NCBI GenBank assembly: GCA_947166155.1
Contig: CAMVDC010000011.1
Coordinates: 1-32,587 of the forward strand
Direction: 5' to 3'
Length of the DNA: 32,587 bases
From: an uncultured Prevotellaceae bacterium
GTDB lineage: Bacteria > Bacteroidota > Bacteroidia > Bacteroidales > Bacteroidaceae
The position numbers and the translations under genes are program-made. The stretch's first letter is position 1. Every line of letters starts with the position of its first letter. Shown here piece by piece: positions 7,767 to 16,592 of this stretch. The notes below the pieces were generated by a model. It was not told where the DNA came from. It was given only the letters and a program-made list of their open reading frames with translations, and did no database searches.

Positions 7767-9176
7767 TAAGGTGTATTGGCTACTACCGTCGAAGCAGTGT
7801 GTGCATATCTTGCATTTTGGCAGTCCTATGCTTGCAACCAGTGTGTCGAGTGAACTGAACTTGAGCGATGACAGATTGAGGCGTTTGCGCATTTCTTCTA
7901 TCATTGCTTCGTATTCAGGTGAGTTGCTGTCGACATATTTCTCTACATTCTTATTGGCATCGCCTTCGAAGTCGCGTATGATTTGTCTGGTCAGGAGCTC
8001 TAAGTCGCCCTTTGAACGTGAGAAATTGACGAATGGACATCCATATATCAGCGGTGGGCACGATATGCGCATGTGGACTTCTCGTGCTCCGTTGTCATAT
8101 AAATCTTTTGTGTTGTCGCGTAGTTGTGTTCCGCGTACTATTGAGTCGTCGCAGAATAGCATTCGTTGGCCGATGAGCATATCGCGGTTTGCAATGAGTT
8201 TCATCTTGGCTACGAGGTTGCGGCGTTCCTGACTGCTTGGTGTGAACGAGCGTGGCCAGGTTGGGGTGTATTTGGAAATAGCCCTGCGATATGGTACTCC
8301 GTGTCCGGCTGCATAACCAATCGCCATGCCTGTTCCTGAATCGGGGATGCCGCATGAGCAATCGACTTCGGTCTTATCGCTCTCGCCCATGTGTCGGCCA
8401 CATCGGTATCTCACGTCTTCCACGTTTATTCCTTCGTATGAAGATGTGGGAAATCCGTAGTACACCCACAGGAATGAACATATCTGCATGCCTTTGTTTG
8501 GCTTGCGTAGTTGCTCTATGCTGTCGGGTCGTAACCTCACAATCTCTCCTGGACCGAGGTATGACAGAATTCTATATCCGAGGTTGGGGAATGATGTCGA
8601 TTCGCTTGTGGCTGCATATGCTCCGTCTTTATGTCCGATGATGATTGGTGTGCGTCCCCATGAGTCGCGTGCCGCTATGATTCCATCTTCGGTAAGTAGG
8701 AGTAGTGAGCACGATCCCTTCACTTCCCTGAAAACGTTTTCTATTCCTTCAACAAATGTATGTCCCTTAACAATAAGAAGACCTATCAGCTCAGTCTGAT
8801 TGATTTTGCCAGAACTGAATTCTGATAGGTGCATATTTTCTTCGAGCATTTTGTTTGCAAGCTCTTCTTTATTGTTAACTTTTGCAACTGTCACTATTGC
8901 AAATCGGCCCAAGTGACTGTTGAAGAGTAAAGGTTGGGCATCGGTATCGCTGATGATACCAATGCCTGCATTCCCTTTGAATTTGTCAAGTTTATCTTCG
9001 AAGGCAGTACGGAAGTACGATGATTCGAGGTTGTGGATTGAGCGTAGGAATCCTTTCTCTTTGTCGTAGGTTGCCATACCGCCGCGCATAGTTCCGAGGT
9101 GCGAATTGTAGTCTGTGCCGTAGAAGAGGTCATTGATACACTCTTTGGTTGATACCGTTCCGAAAAAGCCTCCCAT
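7746..9176 (-). CDS. PurF-like protein (amidophosphoribosyltransferase homologue) without the glutaminase Cys
   Basis: 476 residues with the architecture of glutamine PRPP amidotransferase: an N-terminal Ntn-hydrolase (class II glutaminase) domain (about 1-230) and a C-terminal phosphoribosyltransferase domain (about 235-450). The PRPP loop is intact (MLFCDDSIVRGT, 339-350), and cysteines C233, C380, C455, C458 and C461 lie about where Bacillus-type PurF binds an Fe-S cluster. But the N-terminus reads MGGFFG where active PurF has a catalytic Cys directly after Met (CGIFG), and the glutamine-binding segment usually NGNLTN reads VAKVNN (about 97-102). Codons upstream of the ATG supply no Cys. 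It should not hydrolyse glutamine as PurF does. It may use free ammonia, have another role with PRPP, or be regulatory. From memory Bacteroidales carry such a paralogue beside a normal purF; I cannot verify that here. It lies 39 bp after clpC and before prs, so probably in one transcript. Confidence 0.85.
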   Translation of the reverse strand: MGGFFGTVSTKECINDLFYGTDYNSHLGTMRGGMATYDKEKGFLRSIHNLESSYFRTAFEDKLDKFKGNAGIGIISDTDAQPLLFNSHLGRFAIVTVAKVNNKEELANKMLEENMHLSEFSSGKINQTELIGLLIVKGHTFVEGIENVFREVKGSCSLLLLTEDGIIAARDSWGRTPIIIGHKDGAYAATSESTSFPNLGYRILSYLGPGEIVRLRPDSIEQLRKPNKGMQICSFLWVYYGFPTSSYEGINVEDVRYRCGRHMGESDKTEVDCSCGIPDSGTGMAIGYAAGHGVPYRRAISKYTPTWPRSFTPSSQERRNLVAKMKLIANRDMLIGQRMLFCDDSIVRGTQLRDNTKDLYDNGAREVHMRISCPPLIYGCPFVNFSRSKGDLELLTRQIIRDFEGDANKNVEKYVDSNSPEYEAMIEEMRKRLNLSSLKFSSLDTLVASIGLPKCKICTHCFDGSSQYTLEQVNEA

Positions 9177-9215
9177 GTGTGTGTCTTTTGTTTTATTGTG
9201 TTTGTATATGTGTTA

Positions 9216-11717
9216 TTATTTTGTCTTGAATCTTACTGTGTCATTATCGAGATATGCCACAATGGTTTGACCCATTGCCACTTTCTCTTCAACTATCATT
9301 TCAGATATTCCGTCTTCAAGGTGTTGTTGTATTGCACGTCGCAGCGGACGGGCACCGAATTGTTTGTCGTATCCCTTGTTTGCGATAAATGTTTTTGCTT
9401 CGGGTTCTATCTCGAGTTTGTATCCGATGGTCTCAATTCGCTTCAACACCGACTCAAGCTCTATGTCAATGATTTTGAGTATAGCGTTGAGGTCGAGTTG
9501 GTCGAATGTGATGATTTCATCGATTCGGTTGAGGAACTCGGGCGAGAACTGCTTATTGAGTGCTTTTTGAATGACACTGCGGCTCACTTGCTGGTCGCTC
9601 ATCCCTTCCATCGCAGAGAATCCGATGCCGCGACCGAAGTCCTTGAGTTGTCGGGTTCCTACGTTTGAAGTCATGATAATGACAGTATTACGGAAGTCAA
9701 CTGTACGTCCGTTTGAGTCAGTCAGTCGACCGTCGTCCATCATTTGCAGCAGGGTGTTGAACACATCGGGGTGTGCCTTTTCAATTTCATCGAGCAGCAC
9801 GATAGAGTATGGTTTGCGTCTCACTTTCTCGGTGAGCATGCCGCCTTCCTCGTATCCTACGTATCCAGGAGGGGCTCCTACGAGTCGGCTGACGGTGAAT
9901 TTTTCCATATATTCCGACATGTCGATACGCACCATGGCATCGGCCGAACCAAACATATATTCTGCCAGTTTCTTTGCCAGATATGTTTTTCCGACTCCTG
10001 TAGGACCTAAGAACATGAATGTACCGATTGGTCGGTTTGGGTCTTTGAGTCCTATGCGGCTACGCTGTATGGCACTGACTAACTTGTCAATGGCGGGGTC
10101 TTGAGCAATGACCTTTGACTTCAGTTCTGCTCTCATGCCTTTTAGTCGGATGCCTTCATCTTGTGCCATCTTGGAAACAGGTATGCCTGTCATGACTGAC
10201 ACTGTTTCTGCAATCTTGTCGATGTCGACTTCTTCGCGCATTTCGGTCATTGTCGATTCCCACGATTGCTTGAGTAGTGCCAGTTGGTCGCGCAGGTTTT
10301 TCTCTTGATCGCGATATTCGGCAGCGCGTTCATAATCTTGGTGCTTTACGGCATTTTCTTTGTTGCGTATAGCTTCGTCGATTAGTTTCTCCTGTGTTTC
10401 TATCTCTTTTGGCACATAGATGTTGCCGATATGTACTCTTGAGCCTGCTTCGTCCATCACGTCGATTGCCTTGTCGGGGAAGAATCGGTCGGTGATGTAT
10501 CGTTCGGCCAGTGTGACACAAGCATTGATGGCATCTTCTGTGTATGTCACATTATGGTGTTGTTCATATCGGTCGCGTATGTTGTGCAGTATTGTTTTTG
10601 TTTCTTCTACGGTAGTTGGTTCTACGATAATTTTTTGGAATCGTCGTTCGAGTGCACCGTCTTTTTCTATGCTTTTGCGGTATTCGTCGAGTGTTGTTGC
10701 ACCTATGCATTGCAGTTCTCCTCGTGCCAATGCCGGTTTCATCATGTTGGCGGCATCCATCTGTCCTGCTTGGTTGCCGGCACCCACGATGTTGTGTATC
10801 TCGTCGATGAAAACGATGATATTGGGGTTTTCCTTGAGTTCGTTTATGATGGATCTCATGCGTTCCTCAAACTGTCCTCTATATTTTGTACCAGCCACTA
10901 TGGTCGACATGTCGAGCGCTATGATTCGTTTGTCGAATAGTGTACGCGACACTTTGCGTTCGATGATTCTCAGTGCCAATCCTTCGACGATAGCGCTTTT
11001 GCCTACTCCTGGTTCGCCTATGAGCACAGGGTTGTTCTTCTTTCTGCGTGCCAGGATTTGTGCTATACGCTCTATTTCACGTTCCCGGCCTACAACAGAA
11101 TCGAGTTTTCCTTCGCGTGCAGCAAGTGTTATGTCGGTGCCGAATGCATCGATTGCAGGTGTGTCGGTCTGTTTCTTCTCGGTCTTGGTTCCCGCCATTC
11201 TGTCAGTCGAGTCGTTGTTTTGACTTGATGGTGGCAGGTCATCTTCCTCGTCGTCGAAGTCGATATTGGCTTTTGGCATTGGTTTGTGTGTCAATGCAGC
11301 CATAACAGAGTCGTATGTTACGTCGTGTTGTGTCAGGTAGTCAGCCACAGTAGAGCTGTTGCGTTTCAGCAGTCCTAACAATATGTGCTCAGAGTCGATG
11401 CATGTGCTTTTCATGACTTTGGCTTCGAGCAGGCTGAGCCTCAGTATGTTTGATGTCTCTTCTCCCACAATTACTTCGTCGTTGGTTGTAGCTCTGTTTT
11501 GTTTGCTCACCATGTTTTCCAGTTGTTGCTTGCATGCTTTCATGTTTACCATCAACTGTCGTTGCATTATGTTGAATGCGTTGTTGTCTCCGTCGCGTAT
11601 GATTCCGAGCATGATGTGTTCGGGCTCAATAGTCTTGCTGCTGAGCCTTATTGCCTCCTCACGGCTGTAGGAGAGTATTTGTTTCAGTTTGTCTGAAAAG
11701 GGTAGTGATAATTTCAT
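9216..11717 (-). CDS. clpC: ClpC-type AAA+ unfoldase of the Clp protease
   Basis: An 833-residue ATP-dependent unfoldase that threads substrates into ClpP. Order: Clp N-domain with two repeats (about 5-145); an acidic, polar linker (about 152-185); AAA1 with Walker A GEPGVGKS at 234-241 and Walker B IVFIDE at 301-306; a middle segment with a UVR-like motif (about 447-482) rather than the long ClpB coiled coil; AAA2 with Walker A GPTGVGKT at 571-578 and Walker B IVLLDE at 639-644. The tripeptide IGF at 698-700 is the expected ClpP-docking loop. The UVR segment and docking loop identify ClpC and argue against ClpB. It follows the S37 peptidase gene by 55 bp and precedes the PurF-like gene by 39 bp. 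No CIRCE or CtsR operator is visible upstream. Confidence 0.95.
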   Translation of the reverse strand: MKLSLPFSDKLKQILSYSREEAIRLSSKTIEPEHIMLGIIRDGDNNAFNIMQRQLMVNMKACKQQLENMVSKQNRATTNDEVIVGEETSNILRLSLLEAKVMKSTCIDSEHILLGLLKRNSSTVADYLTQHDVTYDSVMAALTHKPMPKANIDFDDEEDDLPPSSQNNDSTDRMAGTKTEKKQTDTPAIDAFGTDITLAAREGKLDSVVGREREIERIAQILARRKKNNPVLIGEPGVGKSAIVEGLALRIIERKVSRTLFDKRIIALDMSTIVAGTKYRGQFEERMRSIINELKENPNIIVFIDEIHNIVGAGNQAGQMDAANMMKPALARGELQCIGATTLDEYRKSIEKDGALERRFQKIIVEPTTVEETKTILHNIRDRYEQHHNVTYTEDAINACVTLAERYITDRFFPDKAIDVMDEAGSRVHIGNIYVPKEIETQEKLIDEAIRNKENAVKHQDYERAAEYRDQEKNLRDQLALLKQSWESTMTEMREEVDIDKIAETVSVMTGIPVSKMAQDEGIRLKGMRAELKSKVIAQDPAIDKLVSAIQRSRIGLKDPNRPIGTFMFLGPTGVGKTYLAKKLAEYMFGSADAMVRIDMSEYMEKFTVSRLVGAPPGYVGYEEGGMLTEKVRRKPYSIVLLDEIEKAHPDVFNTLLQMMDDGRLTDSNGRTVDFRNTVIIMTSNVGTRQLKDFGRGIGFSAMEGMSDQQVSRSVIQKALNKQFSPEFLNRIDEIITFDQLDLNAILKIIDIELESVLKRIETIGYKLEIEPEAKTFIANKGYDKQFGARPLRRAIQQHLEDGISEMIVEEKVAMGQTIVAYLDNDTVRFKTK

Positions 11718-11772
11718 CTGTGTTGGTTCTGTACAATTATGTATATGTACAAGTGAGCAAATATCGTGCCAA

Positions 11773-13071
11773 CTATTTCAACCATTTGTTGAGGCGGTTC
11801 ATTATGTCAGTTTTGTCGGGCTCGGGCATGTGGTTTATGTTCGAGCCGTGGTCGCCGCCCGGTTGCACATATACTCTCATGTTTTCTTTCTTCGAACAGT
11901 CGAGCCATGTGCATACTCCGCTTGCGCTCCATGGGTCGGCATCGCCATAGATGAATATCATGGTTGGGTCTTCCTTTTTCAGGAATTTGACTGTACGCTT
12001 GTAGAGTGTTGGGTCGAACTTGTAGTGGCGCAGTTCGGGTGTGAGCATTATCTTATTGAGGTATCCCTTGGTGTTCTTCACCTTTGTCCACTTTTTCAGC
12101 CCTTTGAGTGAGTAACCATAGTATCCGAGTTCGCGAACGGCCTGCACGTCGAATGGCAGGTATTTGTTGGGATATGCAAAGTAGTCGGGGGTTGACACTC
12201 GCAGGAAGTGGTTGAGCAGTTCTTCGTCGGATGCGGTGAGTGGTGGTATGCTGCTTGCCGGTGTGCCATACTGGAAGTGTGCGAAGGGATATTCGAGTAT
12301 TACGTAGTCGTAAATTTCCTCGATTGGCAGATAGAAGTGGTAGTTGTGTTGCTCGCAGTATTTCTCGAAGAGTGGCACTATCGTTGCTCTGCGTTTCAGC
12401 ATTTCTTGTTGTGCTGCGAGTACAATGGCTCGGTCTTCTGCCGTTCCAGCCTTTTTGGCAAGGAATACTTCGTGACGTCCGTCTTCCACTGCGCGGTTGA
12501 GTGGTGCCACGTAGCTCACACTTGCATCTACGTCGTCGGGGTATGTGACACGGTAGAACATTGTGGTTTGTCCGCCTTTGCTGGTGCCGGTGCTGATCCA
12601 TTTGCCTTTGAACAACTGGCCCAGTGTCTGACGCACGTTGTGCAGGTCGCGTAGTGAGTTGTCGACTGTCATGTAGTCCCAGTTGCAGGGTTCGGGTACC
12701 GACTGGTCGAAATATCGGTATTCACACAACACGATGTTGGCATTGAACATGCGGCTCAACTCTATCTCGTAGCCGGGGTTGAGGCCGTAGCTTGCCGAAT
12801 AGCCTTCGGTCACTATGACTGTAGGGGCGTTGACATCGCGCATGCAGACAAATATGCGTTGGCCGAATGTGCCTTTGTCTGCGTTGTCGCCGTCTACGTT
12901 TTGCTGTATCTTCATCACGTATTTCTCTTTGAAGCTGCGCGACTGCAATGGTTGTACGTCGCTGATGCCTGGCAGTGCCATGAGCTGACGCATGAATGGT
13001 GTGGTTTCTTGCTGTGCTATGGCCGTGATGGTTATCAGCAGTGCTGCTGTGACTGAAATGAGGCGTTTCAT
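11773..13071 (-). CDS. Secreted S37-family (PS-10) serine aminopeptidase
   Basis: A 432-residue exported alpha/beta-hydrolase resembling the S37 tripeptidyl aminopeptidases first known from Streptomyces, probably trimming short peptides in the periplasm or outside the cell. The signal peptide is about residues 1-20 (MKRLISVTAALLITITAIAQ). The likely triad is S164 in GTSKGG, D377 or D379 in IYGDADPWS, and H408 in GGDHGSN. The DADPWS and GGDHGSN blocks are typical of this family. The length fits a mature enzyme of about 410 residues. It sits between proS (55 bp upstream) and clpC (55 bp downstream) on the same strand, so co-transcription with proS is likely. The exact substrate is not known. 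Confidence 0.85.
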   Translation of the reverse strand: MKRLISVTAALLITITAIAQQETTPFMRQLMALPGISDVQPLQSRSFKEKYVMKIQQNVDGDNADKGTFGQRIFVCMRDVNAPTVIVTEGYSASYGLNPGYEIELSRMFNANIVLCEYRYFDQSVPEPCNWDYMTVDNSLRDLHNVRQTLGQLFKGKWISTGTSKGGQTTMFYRVTYPDDVDASVSYVAPLNRAVEDGRHEVFLAKKAGTAEDRAIVLAAQQEMLKRRATIVPLFEKYCEQHNYHFYLPIEEIYDYVILEYPFAHFQYGTPASSIPPLTASDEELLNHFLRVSTPDYFAYPNKYLPFDVQAVRELGYYGYSLKGLKKWTKVKNTKGYLNKIMLTPELRHYKFDPTLYKRTVKFLKKEDPTMIFIYGDADPWSASGVCTWLDCSKKENMRVYVQPGGDHGSNINHMPEPDKTDIMNRLNKWLK

Positions 13072-13126
13072 GTTGCTGAATAATTAATGTTAATGTGTAA
13101 TGAATGACGATGAATAATGTGGTGCA

Positions 13127-14608
13127 TCAATAGGCTTTTGCTATGATCACCCTGCATTTTGCAGGCTTTCCGCTCACCATGTCGGTGCCTGGTGTCTGCT
13201 CGAATCCGTAAGGCACGCAGCGTATGGTGGCTTGTGTGTCTTCCTTGATTTTTGCTTCGGTTTCGGGTGTGCCGTCCCAGTGGCAGAGGAAGAAGCCTCC
13301 GTCTTGGATGCGTTGCTTGAATTCGTCGTAGTTGTCGCACTCGTAGATGTGTGAGTCGCGGAAGTTGAGCGCTTTCTTGTAGATGTTGGCTTGTATGTCT
13401 TCGAGCAACTTCTGTACGTATGCTTCGATGCCTTCGATGCTTACTGTTTCCTTTTCGAGTGTGTCACGACGCATCACCTCGATGGTTCCGTTTTCGAGGT
13501 CGCGTGCTCCGATGGCCAGTCTCACTGGTATGCCTTTGAGTTCGTAGTCGGCAAACTTGAATCCTGGTCGCTTGTTGTCGTCGTTGTCGTATTTCACGCT
13601 GATGCCCATGGCTTGTAGGTTGTGGCATATTGTTTCCACTTTGGCATCGATGGCGTTGAGTTGTTCTTGTGATTTATAAATAGGTACGATGACCACTTGT
13701 ATTGGTGCCAGATGTGGTGGCAGTACGAGTCCGTTGTCGTCGGAGTGTGTCATGATGAGTGCTCCCATCAGTCGTGTCGATACTCCCCAGCTTGTAGCCC
13801 AAGCGTATTCTTGCTTTTGGTCGCGGTTGAGGAATTGCACGTTGAATGCACGTCCGAAGTTTTGTCCGAGGAAGTGGCTTGTACCGCTTTGCAGTGCCTT
13901 TCCGTCTTGCATCATGGCTTCGATGGTGTATGTGTCGAGTGCTCCTGCAAATCGTTCTGTCTCGCTTTTCACACCGCGTATCACTGGCACAGCCATGTAT
14001 TGCTCGGCGAAGTCGGCATATACGTGGAGCATCATCTTGGCGCGCTCTTCGGCTTCTTCGCGTGTGGCGTGGGCGGTATGTCCCTCTTGCCATAGGAATT
14101 CCGATGTGCGCAGGAAGAGTCGTGTGCGCATTTCCCATCGCATCACGTTACACCATTGGTTGCAGAGTATTGGTAGGTCGCGATACGACTTTACCCAGTT
14201 TTTGTATGTGTTCCAGATTATTGTCTCGGATGTAGGACGTATGATGAGTTCTTCGTCGAGTTTTGCATCGGGGTCGACCACCACTCCGTCGTGAGTGTCG
14301 TTGGTCTTGAGTCGGTAGTGTGTCACCACGGCACATTCCTTGGCAAAACCTTCCACGTGTTCGGCTTCGCGGCTGAGGAACGACTTTGGTATGAGCAGTG
14401 GGAAGTAGGCGTTCTGTACGCCTGTTGCCTTGAATTTCTTGTCGAGTTCGCTTTGTATCTTTTCCCATATAGCGTAGCCGTATGGACGTATCACCATACA
14501 TCCGCGCACGTCGGATTGCTCTGCCAGTTCGGCTTTTACTACGAGTTCGTTATACCATGCTGAATAGTTGACGCTACGTTTCGTCAACCCTTTGAGTTCT
14601 GTTGCCAT
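13127..14608 (-). CDS. proS: Prolyl-tRNA synthetase, archaeal/eukaryotic (type 3) form
   Basis: A 493-residue class II aminoacyl-tRNA synthetase charging tRNA-Pro. The N-terminus ([18 protein letters not shown]) and the shortness identify the type 3 form without the editing insertion found in E. coli ProS. Class II elements are visible: [16 protein letters not shown] (motif 1 region), RPTSETIIW followed by [20 protein letters not shown] (motif 2), and the motif 3 region near [14 protein letters not shown]. The anticodon-binding domain (about 285-385) begins after [16 protein letters not shown]. The C-terminus ends in KAY, with a terminal Tyr as is common in this subgroup. It is the first gene of the minus-strand series and is divergent from the OmpA gene; a good -7 box lies 54 bp upstream of the ATG. 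Confidence 0.97.
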   Translation of the reverse strand: MATELKGLTKRSVNYSAWYNELVVKAELAEQSDVRGCMVIRPYGYAIWEKIQSELDKKFKATGVQNAYFPLLIPKSFLSREAEHVEGFAKECAVVTHYRLKTNDTHDGVVVDPDAKLDEELIIRPTSETIIWNTYKNWVKSYRDLPILCNQWCNVMRWEMRTRLFLRTSEFLWQEGHTAHATREEAEERAKMMLHVYADFAEQYMAVPVIRGVKSETERFAGALDTYTIEAMMQDGKALQSGTSHFLGQNFGRAFNVQFLNRDQKQEYAWATSWGVSTRLMGALIMTHSDDNGLVLPPHLAPIQVVIVPIYKSQEQLNAIDAKVETICHNLQAMGISVKYDNDDNKRPGFKFADYELKGIPVRLAIGARDLENGTIEVMRRDTLEKETVSIEGIEAYVQKLLEDIQANIYKKALNFRDSHIYECDNYDEFKQRIQDGGFFLCHWDGTPETEAKIKEDTQATIRCVPYGFEQTPGTDMVSGKPAKCRVIIAKAY

Positions 14609-14661
14609 TTGTTTTCTTTCCTAAAAATAGTTGTTTTACCTGCTTGGTTTGAATTCGAGCA

Positions 14662-14669
14662 CAAATTTA
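14662..14669 (-). promoter_or_regulatory. Bacteroidota -7 box for proS
   Basis: On the minus strand TAAATTTG matches TAnnTTTG exactly, 54 bp before the proS start. No TTTG -33 box is visible at the right distance. It probably drives proS and the genes downstream of it. Confidence 0.5.
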
Positions 14670-14775
14670 CGAATTTATTCCTTATCTGGTATCATCATTG
14701 GCACGGAAAAATAAAAAAACGATGTTTTTTATTAAAAAACTGCCGCATTATGCATTCTGTTTGAAGAAAAAAGCC

Positions 14776-14783
14776 GATATTTG
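14776..14783 (+). promoter_or_regulatory. Candidate -7 box for the OmpA/mtgA unit
   Basis: GATATTTG, one base off TAnnTTTG and identical to the candidate box before the J-domain gene, lies 47 nt before the chosen ATG at 14830. A TTTG at 14760-14763 is only 12 nt upstream, too close for a normal -33 box. Confidence 0.35.
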
Positions 14784-14829
14784 CATCGTGAATTCAAATC
14801 ATTACATCAACTTAAATCAACATCGAACA

Positions 14830-15549
14830 ATGAAAAATTCAAAGTTTTTTGCAATTGCACTAAGCGGAGTGATGCTTCTCTCTGCATGTAACATGAATAA
14901 CACTACCAAGGGCGGCCTTATCGGAGGCGGCAGCGGTGGTGCTATCGGTGCTATTGTAGGTAATCTGATTGGTAAGGATGCCAAGGCTACAGCCATTGGT
15001 GCTGCTATCGGTACGGTTGTCGGCACAGGTGCCGGTGTGCTCATTGGTAAGAAGATGGATAAGGCTAAGGCTGCTGCCGAGGCTGTGAAGAATGCACAGG
15101 TGCAGTCGGTGACCGATGCTAACGGTCTGCAGGCTGTCAAGGTTACATTCGATTCTGGTATCCTCTTCAACACTGGTTCATCTACTCTTAGCACCGATGC
15201 CAAGAACTCACTCACTCAGTTTGCCAATCAGGTACTGAAGGTTAACACCGACATGGACGTTGCCGTGCAGGGTTATACCGACAACCAGGGATGGCGCAAC
15301 AGCACTGCTGAGCAGAGCACTCAGAAGAACCTCGAACTCTCGCAGCAGCGTGCTCAGGCAGTGAGCTCATACCTCACTTCGCTGGGTGTTGGCGCATCTC
15401 AAATCAAGTCGACCACCGGTTACGGCGAGGCTAACCCTGTTGCCGACAACGCAACCAAGGCCGGACAGGCTCAGAACCGCCGCGTGGAAGTTTACCTCTA
15501 TGCTTCAAAGGCTATGATTGAGGCTGCACAGAACGGAACTCTTCAGTAA
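14830..15549 (+). CDS. OmpA-family outer-membrane lipoprotein with glycine-zipper segment
   Basis: A 239-residue lipoprotein that should anchor the outer membrane to peptidoglycan. The start at ATG 14830 is chosen because it begins a signal peptide with a perfect lipobox LSAC (C20); the frame is open further upstream but has no signal there. A Gly/Ala-rich glycine-zipper stretch (about 28-75, GGLIGGGSGGAIGAIVG and similar) follows and may insert in the membrane. The OmpA_C peptidoglycan-binding domain covers about 105-235, with the family motifs GYTDNQG, NLELSQQRAQAV and NRRVEVYL. Its stop codon overlaps the mtgA start by one base, so the two are probably translated together, which fits a shared role in the cell wall. 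Confidence 0.93.
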   Translation: MKNSKFFAIALSGVMLLSACNMNNTTKGGLIGGGSGGAIGAIVGNLIGKDAKATAIGAAIGTVVGTGAGVLIGKKMDKAKAAAEAVKNAQVQSVTDANGLQAVKVTFDSGILFNTGSSTLSTDAKNSLTQFANQVLKVNTDMDVAVQGYTDNQGWRNSTAEQSTQKNLELSQQRAQAVSSYLTSLGVGASQIKSTTGYGEANPVADNATKAGQAQNRRVEVYLYASKAMIEAAQNGTLQ

Positions 15550-16235
15550 TGAAATTCATCCGCAAGATCTTGAAACTGCTTCTATGGATTGTCATCCTGT
15601 TTCTGGGAACGTCCATAGGAGCAGTTCTATTATATAAATATATTAAGGTGTCGGTGTCGCCCCTCATGGTCATACGACTTGTGGAGCAAGTGCGCAACGG
15701 ACAACCCACCAAGATGGCTCACCGATGGGTCGACTTCGACAGCATCAGCCGCGAGTTGCCAAGGGCAGTGTGGGCAAGCGAAGACCAGAACTTCTTCAAT
15801 CACCAGGGGTTCGACTTCAAAGCCATTGGCCAGGCATGGGAGGAACACGAAAAGGGCGGCAAGATGCGCGGAGCCAGCACCATAAGCCAGCAAACCGCCA
15901 AGAACGTGTTTCTGTGGCCACAGCAGTCGTGGCTGAGAAAAGGGCTTGAGGCTTATTTCACCATACTCATCGAGACCTTCTGGTCGAAACAACGCATAAT
16001 GGAGGTCTACCTCAACACCATCGAGATGGGCAACGGGATATACGGAGCCGAAGCGGTGGCAATCGAGCACTTCGGATGCCATGCCGCCGACCTCAACCAA
16101 AATCAATGTGCCATGATAGCCGCTTCGCTACCCAATCCACTGAAAATGGACAGTTCGAAGCCCAGCCAATACATGTATAAACGGCAGAAAGCAATCATGA
16201 AACAGATGCGAAACGTGGGACCCTATCCCGACTGA
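15549..16235 (+). CDS. mtgA: Monofunctional peptidoglycan glycosyltransferase
   Basis: A 228-residue GT51 enzyme that polymerises lipid II into glycan strands without a transpeptidase domain. One N-terminal transmembrane helix (about residues 8-30) anchors it in the inner membrane with the catalytic domain outside. GT51 motifs appear in order: EDQNFFNHQGFD (with the first catalytic Glu), GASTISQQTAKN, RKGLEAYFTILIE and EVYLNTIEMG. The length is normal for MtgA. The start ATG overlaps the OmpA-family stop (taATG), indicating translational coupling. A GC-rich hairpin at 16241-16270 follows directly. Confidence 0.95.
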   Translation: MKFIRKILKLLLWIVILFLGTSIGAVLLYKYIKVSVSPLMVIRLVEQVRNGQPTKMAHRWVDFDSISRELPRAVWASEDQNFFNHQGFDFKAIGQAWEEHEKGGKMRGASTISQQTAKNVFLWPQQSWLRKGLEAYFTILIETFWSKQRIMEVYLNTIEMGNGIYGAEAVAIEHFGCHAADLNQNQCAMIAASLPNPLKMDSSKPSQYMYKRQKAIMKQMRNVGPYPD

Positions 16236-16240
16236 ATGCA

Positions 16241-16270
16241 CACCCCTCTACAGATACCTGTGGAGGGGTG
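16241..16270 (+). terminator. Hairpin after mtgA, probable terminator
   Basis: A 13-bp stem with one G-U pair (cacccctctacag at 16241-16253 against 16258-16270) and an atac loop, six bases after the mtgA stop. Only a short T run (cgtttg) follows, so termination efficiency is uncertain. Confidence 0.65.
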
Positions 16271-16277
16271 CGTTTGT

Positions 16278-16365
16278 GAGTGCGCACTTTCGGGCCCGAG
16301 AGTGCGCACTCTCAGGCCCGCGAGCGCGCACTCTCGGCCTCGCGAGTGCGCACTCGCAGAACCGA
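16278..16365. repeat. Palindromic 22-bp array, locus 1 (four units)
   Basis: Units start at 16278, 16300, 16322 and 16344, exactly 22 bp apart. The core is the perfect 12-bp palindrome gagtgcgcactc in units 2 and 4 (gagtgcgcactt in unit 1, gagcgcgcactc in unit 3). Between cores lies a second GC-rich palindrome, cgggcccg in unit 1. The same family recurs at 23375-23412 and 27848-27935. Confidence 0.92.
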
Positions 16366-16516
16366 AATTACGCATGCACTTTTTCGCGACTCCACAACTG
16401 CCATTTTTTCCTCGTCGTTTCGTGCCCTTTTCCGGCGGCTTCAGCATGCCGACTTTGATATAGCCGCGGCATCGCATGCAAAAAGCACGGCATCGAAACA
16501 TATTTTGCCGCCGATG

Positions 16517-16548
16517 CTTGCACAGAAAAAAAAGAATTGCTAAATTTG
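16517..16548 (+). promoter_or_regulatory. Promoter of hpt
   Basis: The -7 box TAAATTTG at 16541-16548 matches TAnnTTTG exactly, and CTTG at 16517-16520 (consensus TTTG) lies exactly 20 nt upstream. The predicted leader is about 40 nt before the ATG at 16593. Confidence 0.65.
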
Positions 16549-16592
16549 CACCAAATTTCATGTTCTCACACTCAACCACCAACCATTCACTT

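Larger units (their letters stand above)
16236..16592. other. Intergenic region: terminator hairpin, 22-bp palindromic array, hpt promoter
   Basis: A 357-base gap without a convincing gene. From left to right it holds a hairpin (16241-16270), four 22-bp palindromic units (16278-16365), about 150 bp of featureless sequence, and the hpt promoter (16517-16548). Open frames running across the array translate only the repeat and are not credible genes. Confidence 0.8.

Noticed and set aside
7606-8232. 208-residue plus-strand frame with a seven-residue repeat (SLSKTYA-like)
   Set aside because: The repeat is the translated 21-bp gene-end array and the rest is antisense to the PurF-like gene.
16236-16582. 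Frames crossing the 22-bp array that encode repeated Ala-His-Ser or Arg-Thr-type peptides
   Set aside because: The peptides only reflect the repeat; several frames and both strands are open, the unit (22 bp) is not a multiple of three, and there is no family match.
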